A DNA stretch of 6,735 nucleotides, taken from positions 1 through 6,735 of the forward strand of contig DFES01000152.1 of assembly GCA_002369175.1 (NCBI GenBank), given 5' to 3'. The translations under genes and the position numbers were made by a program. The stretch's first letter is position 1; each line of letters begins with the position of its first letter. This DNA comes from Selenomonadaceae bacterium UBA3796 (GTDB lineage: Bacteria; Bacillota; Negativicutes; Selenomonadales; Selenomonadaceae). Below the pieces are notes generated by a model. The model saw only the letters and a list, made by a program, of their open reading frames with translations, was not told the DNA's origin and did no database searches. This document shows positions 4,596-6,735 of this stretch, one piece after another.

Positions 4596-6009
4596 TACGC
4601 TCACCAAGACGAAGGAAGAGTTCCTTCCCGTGGAGGAGGGGAAAGCCAGCATTTACTGCTGTGGCGTCACTCCTTATAATCATCCCCATATTGGCAATGC
4701 ACGTCCCTTCGTTACCTGGGATGTCATCCGGCGCCATCTGGCGCGCAAGGGATATGAGGTTCGTTATATTCAGAATTTCACAGATGTCGATGACAAGATC
4801 ATTCAGGCGGCGAAGCAGGAGAAGACGGAATGGAGTGAGATTGCCGGACGTTATATCAAATCCTATTTCGAGTCCATGGATGCACTGAATGTCCGTCATG
4901 CTGACAAGTACCCCAGGGTTTCGGAGACAATCCCCGATATCGTCAGGATGATAGAGACCTTGGTGGATAAGGGCTATGCCTATCCTCTGGAAAACGGGGA
5001 CGTGTTCTACAGCGTGGAAAAATTTTCCGGGTACGGCAAGCTCAGCGGACGCAAGCTGGAGGATATGCAGGCAGGCGCGAGAGTCGAGGTGGATGGACGC
5101 AAGCACCATCCTATGGATTTTGCGCTTTGGAAGTCGGCAAAGCCGGGAGAGCCTTTCTGGGAGAGCCCGTGGGGCAAGGGACGTCCCGGATGGCACATCG
5201 AGTGCTCTGCCATGTCCCTCAAGTATCTTGGGGAAACGTTTGACTTCCATGGCGGCGGAAGTGATCTTATTTTCCCCCATCATGAAAATGAGATTGCCCA
5301 GTCGCAGGCATGCATCAGCGATGAAAAGGGCTTCGCCCGTTATTGGCTTCATAATGGCTTCATTACGATAAAGGACGAGAAGATGAGCAAGTCGAAGAAC
5401 AATTTCTTCACGGTCAAGGACATTCTGAAGGAATTTCCCGGTGAAGTTGTGCGGTTCTTCATTCTCCAGACCCATTACCGGAGCCCTCTGGATTTCAGCG
5501 AGGAGCGTCTGCGGGAAGCACAGGCGGGCTTAACCCGTCTGGAAAACACCCGGGAGTGCATCGAGGAATTGAGGAAGCTTCCGGGGGAAGCGGATACGGC
5601 GAAGGAGCTTTCCGAAAAGGCGAAGGAACTCATGGCAGCCTTTGACGAGGCCATGGATGATGATTTCAATACGGCTTTGGCCATCAGCCAGATGTTTGCC
5701 CTGTCCAAGGAAATCAACATCTACTATCAGGAGGTGACGGCCGGGGGAAAAGCCTTTGACGCAAAGGGGTTTGCTGCGGCAGCCGGGGCGTATCACGATA
5801 TGGCGGAAATCATCGGCATTTTTGAGCAGGAAACTGCCGGTGGGAATGACGATCTTGCAGACAAGCTCATGGCACTCATCATCGAAATCCGCCAAGAGGC
5901 TCGCAAGGAGAAAAACTGGGCTGTGGCGGACAGAATCCGCGACGGGCTCAAGGAAGCCGGCATCATCCTGGAGGATTCCAAGAATGGGGTTCGGTGGAAA
6001 AAAGCATGA
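4579..6009 (+). CDS. cysS: Cysteinyl-tRNA synthetase (CysRS)
   Basis: CysRS is a class I synthetase that attaches cysteine to tRNA-Cys in the cytosol. The 476-residue length is normal. The HIGH-type motif is HIGN at 37-40 (PHIGNARPF) and the KMSKS motif is intact at 268-272. The zinc site that selects cysteine is complete: Cys28, Cys209 (ECSAMS), and His234 and Glu238 in FPHHENE, at the same numbers as in the E. coli enzyme. GGGSDLIFPHHENEIAQ is the class signature. The C-terminal part has the DALR-like helical region and an ending with WAVADRIRDGL..AGIILEDSKNGVRW, typical of the family. It overlaps cysE by 17 nt and mrnC by 4 nt, so supply and use of cysteine are genetically linked. Confidence 0.98.
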   Translation: MLKVYNTLTKTKEEFLPVEEGKASIYCCGVTPYNHPHIGNARPFVTWDVIRRHLARKGYEVRYIQNFTDVDDKIIQAAKQEKTEWSEIAGRYIKSYFESMDALNVRHADKYPRVSETIPDIVRMIETLVDKGYAYPLENGDVFYSVEKFSGYGKLSGRKLEDMQAGARVEVDGRKHHPMDFALWKSAKPGEPFWESPWGKGRPGWHIECSAMSLKYLGETFDFHGGGSDLIFPHHENEIAQSQACISDEKGFARYWLHNGFITIKDEKMSKSKNNFFTVKDILKEFPGEVVRFFILQTHYRSPLDFSEERLREAQAGLTRLENTRECIEELRKLPGEADTAKELSEKAKELMAAFDEAMDDDFNTALAISQMFALSKEINIYYQEVTAGGKAFDAKGFAAAAGAYHDMAEIIGIFEQETAGGNDDLADKLMALIIEIRQEARKEKNWAVADRIRDGLKEAGIILEDSKNGVRWKKA

Positions 6010-6494
6010 AGTTCGATCATTTCAGGATGCTGGTGGATATGATGTTCGTTCCCGATGGGGACGGCGGTATCATGCAACGCTATGAGGATGTGGATGCGAA
6101 GACATTGCATCCCCTGGTTCTTGCCTATATTGGGGATGCTTATTTTCACCTCTTCGTACGGGGGCGGCTCCTTTCCTATGAACAAGCCAAGGTTCAGGCG
6201 CTTCACCAGTTCAGCGCACAGATTGTCTCTGCAGTCTGGCAGTCAAAGGCATGGCATGGCATCGAGTCCATGATGACGGAGGAGGAGCTGGCTGTTTTCC
6301 GGCGGGGGCGAAATGCAAAAAGCCGTACGACGGGCAGTGCAAGTGTTGCCGAATACCACACGAGCACGGGGTTTGAAGCTCTTTTGGGGACACTTTACCT
6401 TCAGGAGAAGAACGAGCGCCTCTATGAAATCGCAGAGGCGGCTTTCCAGGTCATTTCCCGTGAAATGATGGCAGAGATCAGGGAGCGAGGGTGA
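6006..6494 (+). CDS. mrnC: Mini-ribonuclease III (MrnC)
   Basis: MrnC is an RNase III catalytic domain without a double-stranded RNA binding domain; in Bacillus it matures 23S rRNA ends as a dimer. The 162-residue protein shows the signatures LVLAYIGDAYFHLFVR (38-52) with catalytic Asp44, FRRGRNAKSRTT (98-109), and STGFEALLGTLYL (120-132) with the acidic Glu124. The N-terminus is about 20 residues longer than that of the B. subtilis protein and contains a short acidic segment. ATG 6006 overlaps the cysS stop as ATGA and has GGTGGA upstream (5993-5998). A GTG at 5994, adding MEKS, is a less likely start. It lies between cysS and thyX, the usual place in Firmicutes. Confidence 0.95.
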   Translation: MKFDHFRMLVDMMFVPDGDGGIMQRYEDVDAKTLHPLVLAYIGDAYFHLFVRGRLLSYEQAKVQALHQFSAQIVSAVWQSKAWHGIESMMTEEELAVFRRGRNAKSRTTGSASVAEYHTSTGFEALLGTLYLQEKNERLYEIAEAAFQVISREMMAEIRERG

Positions 6495-6499
6495 GATAG

Positions 6500-6735
6500 T
6501 TGATAAAGGTCAAGCTTTTGGATTATACCCCGGAACCGGAGCGCGTGGTGGCTATGGCCGCCAGGCTCTGCTATTCTGCTGTGGGGGCAGAGGAGCTTTC
6601 CGAGAGGCTCAGCGATGAAAAAGTCAAGGAAATGGTGGAGAAGATGATGGCGCTGGGGCATGCCTCCACCATCGAGCATGTTTCCTTTACCTTTGGGGTG
6701 GAAGGGGTCAGCCGGGTGCTGACCCATCAGCTGGT
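6500..6735 (+). CDS. thyX: Flavin-dependent thymidylate synthase (ThyX), N-terminal part, cut by the window edge
   Basis: ThyX methylates dUMP to dTMP using methylenetetrahydrofolate with FAD and NADPH. Only 78 codons plus two bases are present. They begin MIKVKLLDYTPEPERVVAMA, followed by a helical segment and the family block ALGHASTIEHVSFTF (51-65), then GVSRVLTHQL (69-78), which leads into the ThyX motif RHRxxS beyond the edge. The start is TTG 6500: an in-frame TAG lies directly before it (6497-6499) and the next in-frame ATG is codon 19, inside the conserved region. GAGGG (6487-6491) provides a ribosome binding site. The gap after mrnC is only 5 nt. Confidence 0.95.
   Translation, partial: MIKVKLLDYTPEPERVVAMAARLCYSAVGAEELSERLSDEKVKEMVEKMMALGHASTIEHVSFTFGVEGVSRVLTHQL

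Noticed and set aside
4351..5475. Long minus-strand open frame (374 codons) opposite cysE and cysS
   Set aside because: It spans two conserved plus-strand genes; its sequence has no family features, so it is a shadow frame.

Overview
The window looks like an ordinary chromosomal segment of a low-to-medium GC Firmicute. The order ispD-ispF-(diguanylate cyclase)-cysE-cysS-mrnC-thyX, the strong AGGAGG-type ribosome binding sites and the protein sequences suggest the Negativicutes (Selenomonas/Veillonella-like, Firmicutes with an outer membrane). That placement is inferred from gene order and residue patterns, not from a search.

Left part (1-750). A gene on the minus strand runs off the left edge. 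Its first 176 codons encode a membrane protein that aligns with the N-terminal two thirds of Lgt, the prolipoprotein diacylglyceryl transferase, but the catalytic His, Arg and Asn positions are replaced. It is preceded by a possible 18-codon ORF with a CxxC motif. The stop of this small ORF sits at the downstream gene's ribosome binding site, so the two may be translationally coupled. A good extended -10 promoter (TATAAT at 650-655) points the other way.

Middle-left (650-1017). This is a self-contained transcription unit: promoter, a leader of about 88 nt with two hairpins, a 65-codon DUF1858 redox-disulfide protein (CxxC), and a strong intrinsic terminator.

Right part (about 1027-6735). This is one long plus-strand gene cluster with no visible internal terminator. 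ispD and ispF make two steps of the MEP isoprenoid pathway. They are followed by a membrane-bound diguanylate cyclase with a Cache sensor domain, then cysE (serine acetyltransferase, cysteine synthesis) and cysS (cysteinyl-tRNA synthetase), which overlap. mrnC (Mini-RNase III, 23S rRNA maturation) overlaps cysS by an ATGA, and thyX (flavin-dependent thymidylate synthase) starts at TTG and is cut by the right edge. Tight spacing and overlaps from ispF onward support co-transcription and, for cysE-cysS-mrnC, translational coupling.

Most of the window is conserved housekeeping sequence. The unusual parts are the Lgt-like protein without catalytic residues and its CxxC mini-ORF, the structured leader of the DUF1858 gene, and a c-di-GMP synthase placed in the housekeeping operon and apparently without an inhibitory site. 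I see no CRISPR array, tRNA, rRNA, insertion sequence or defence system.
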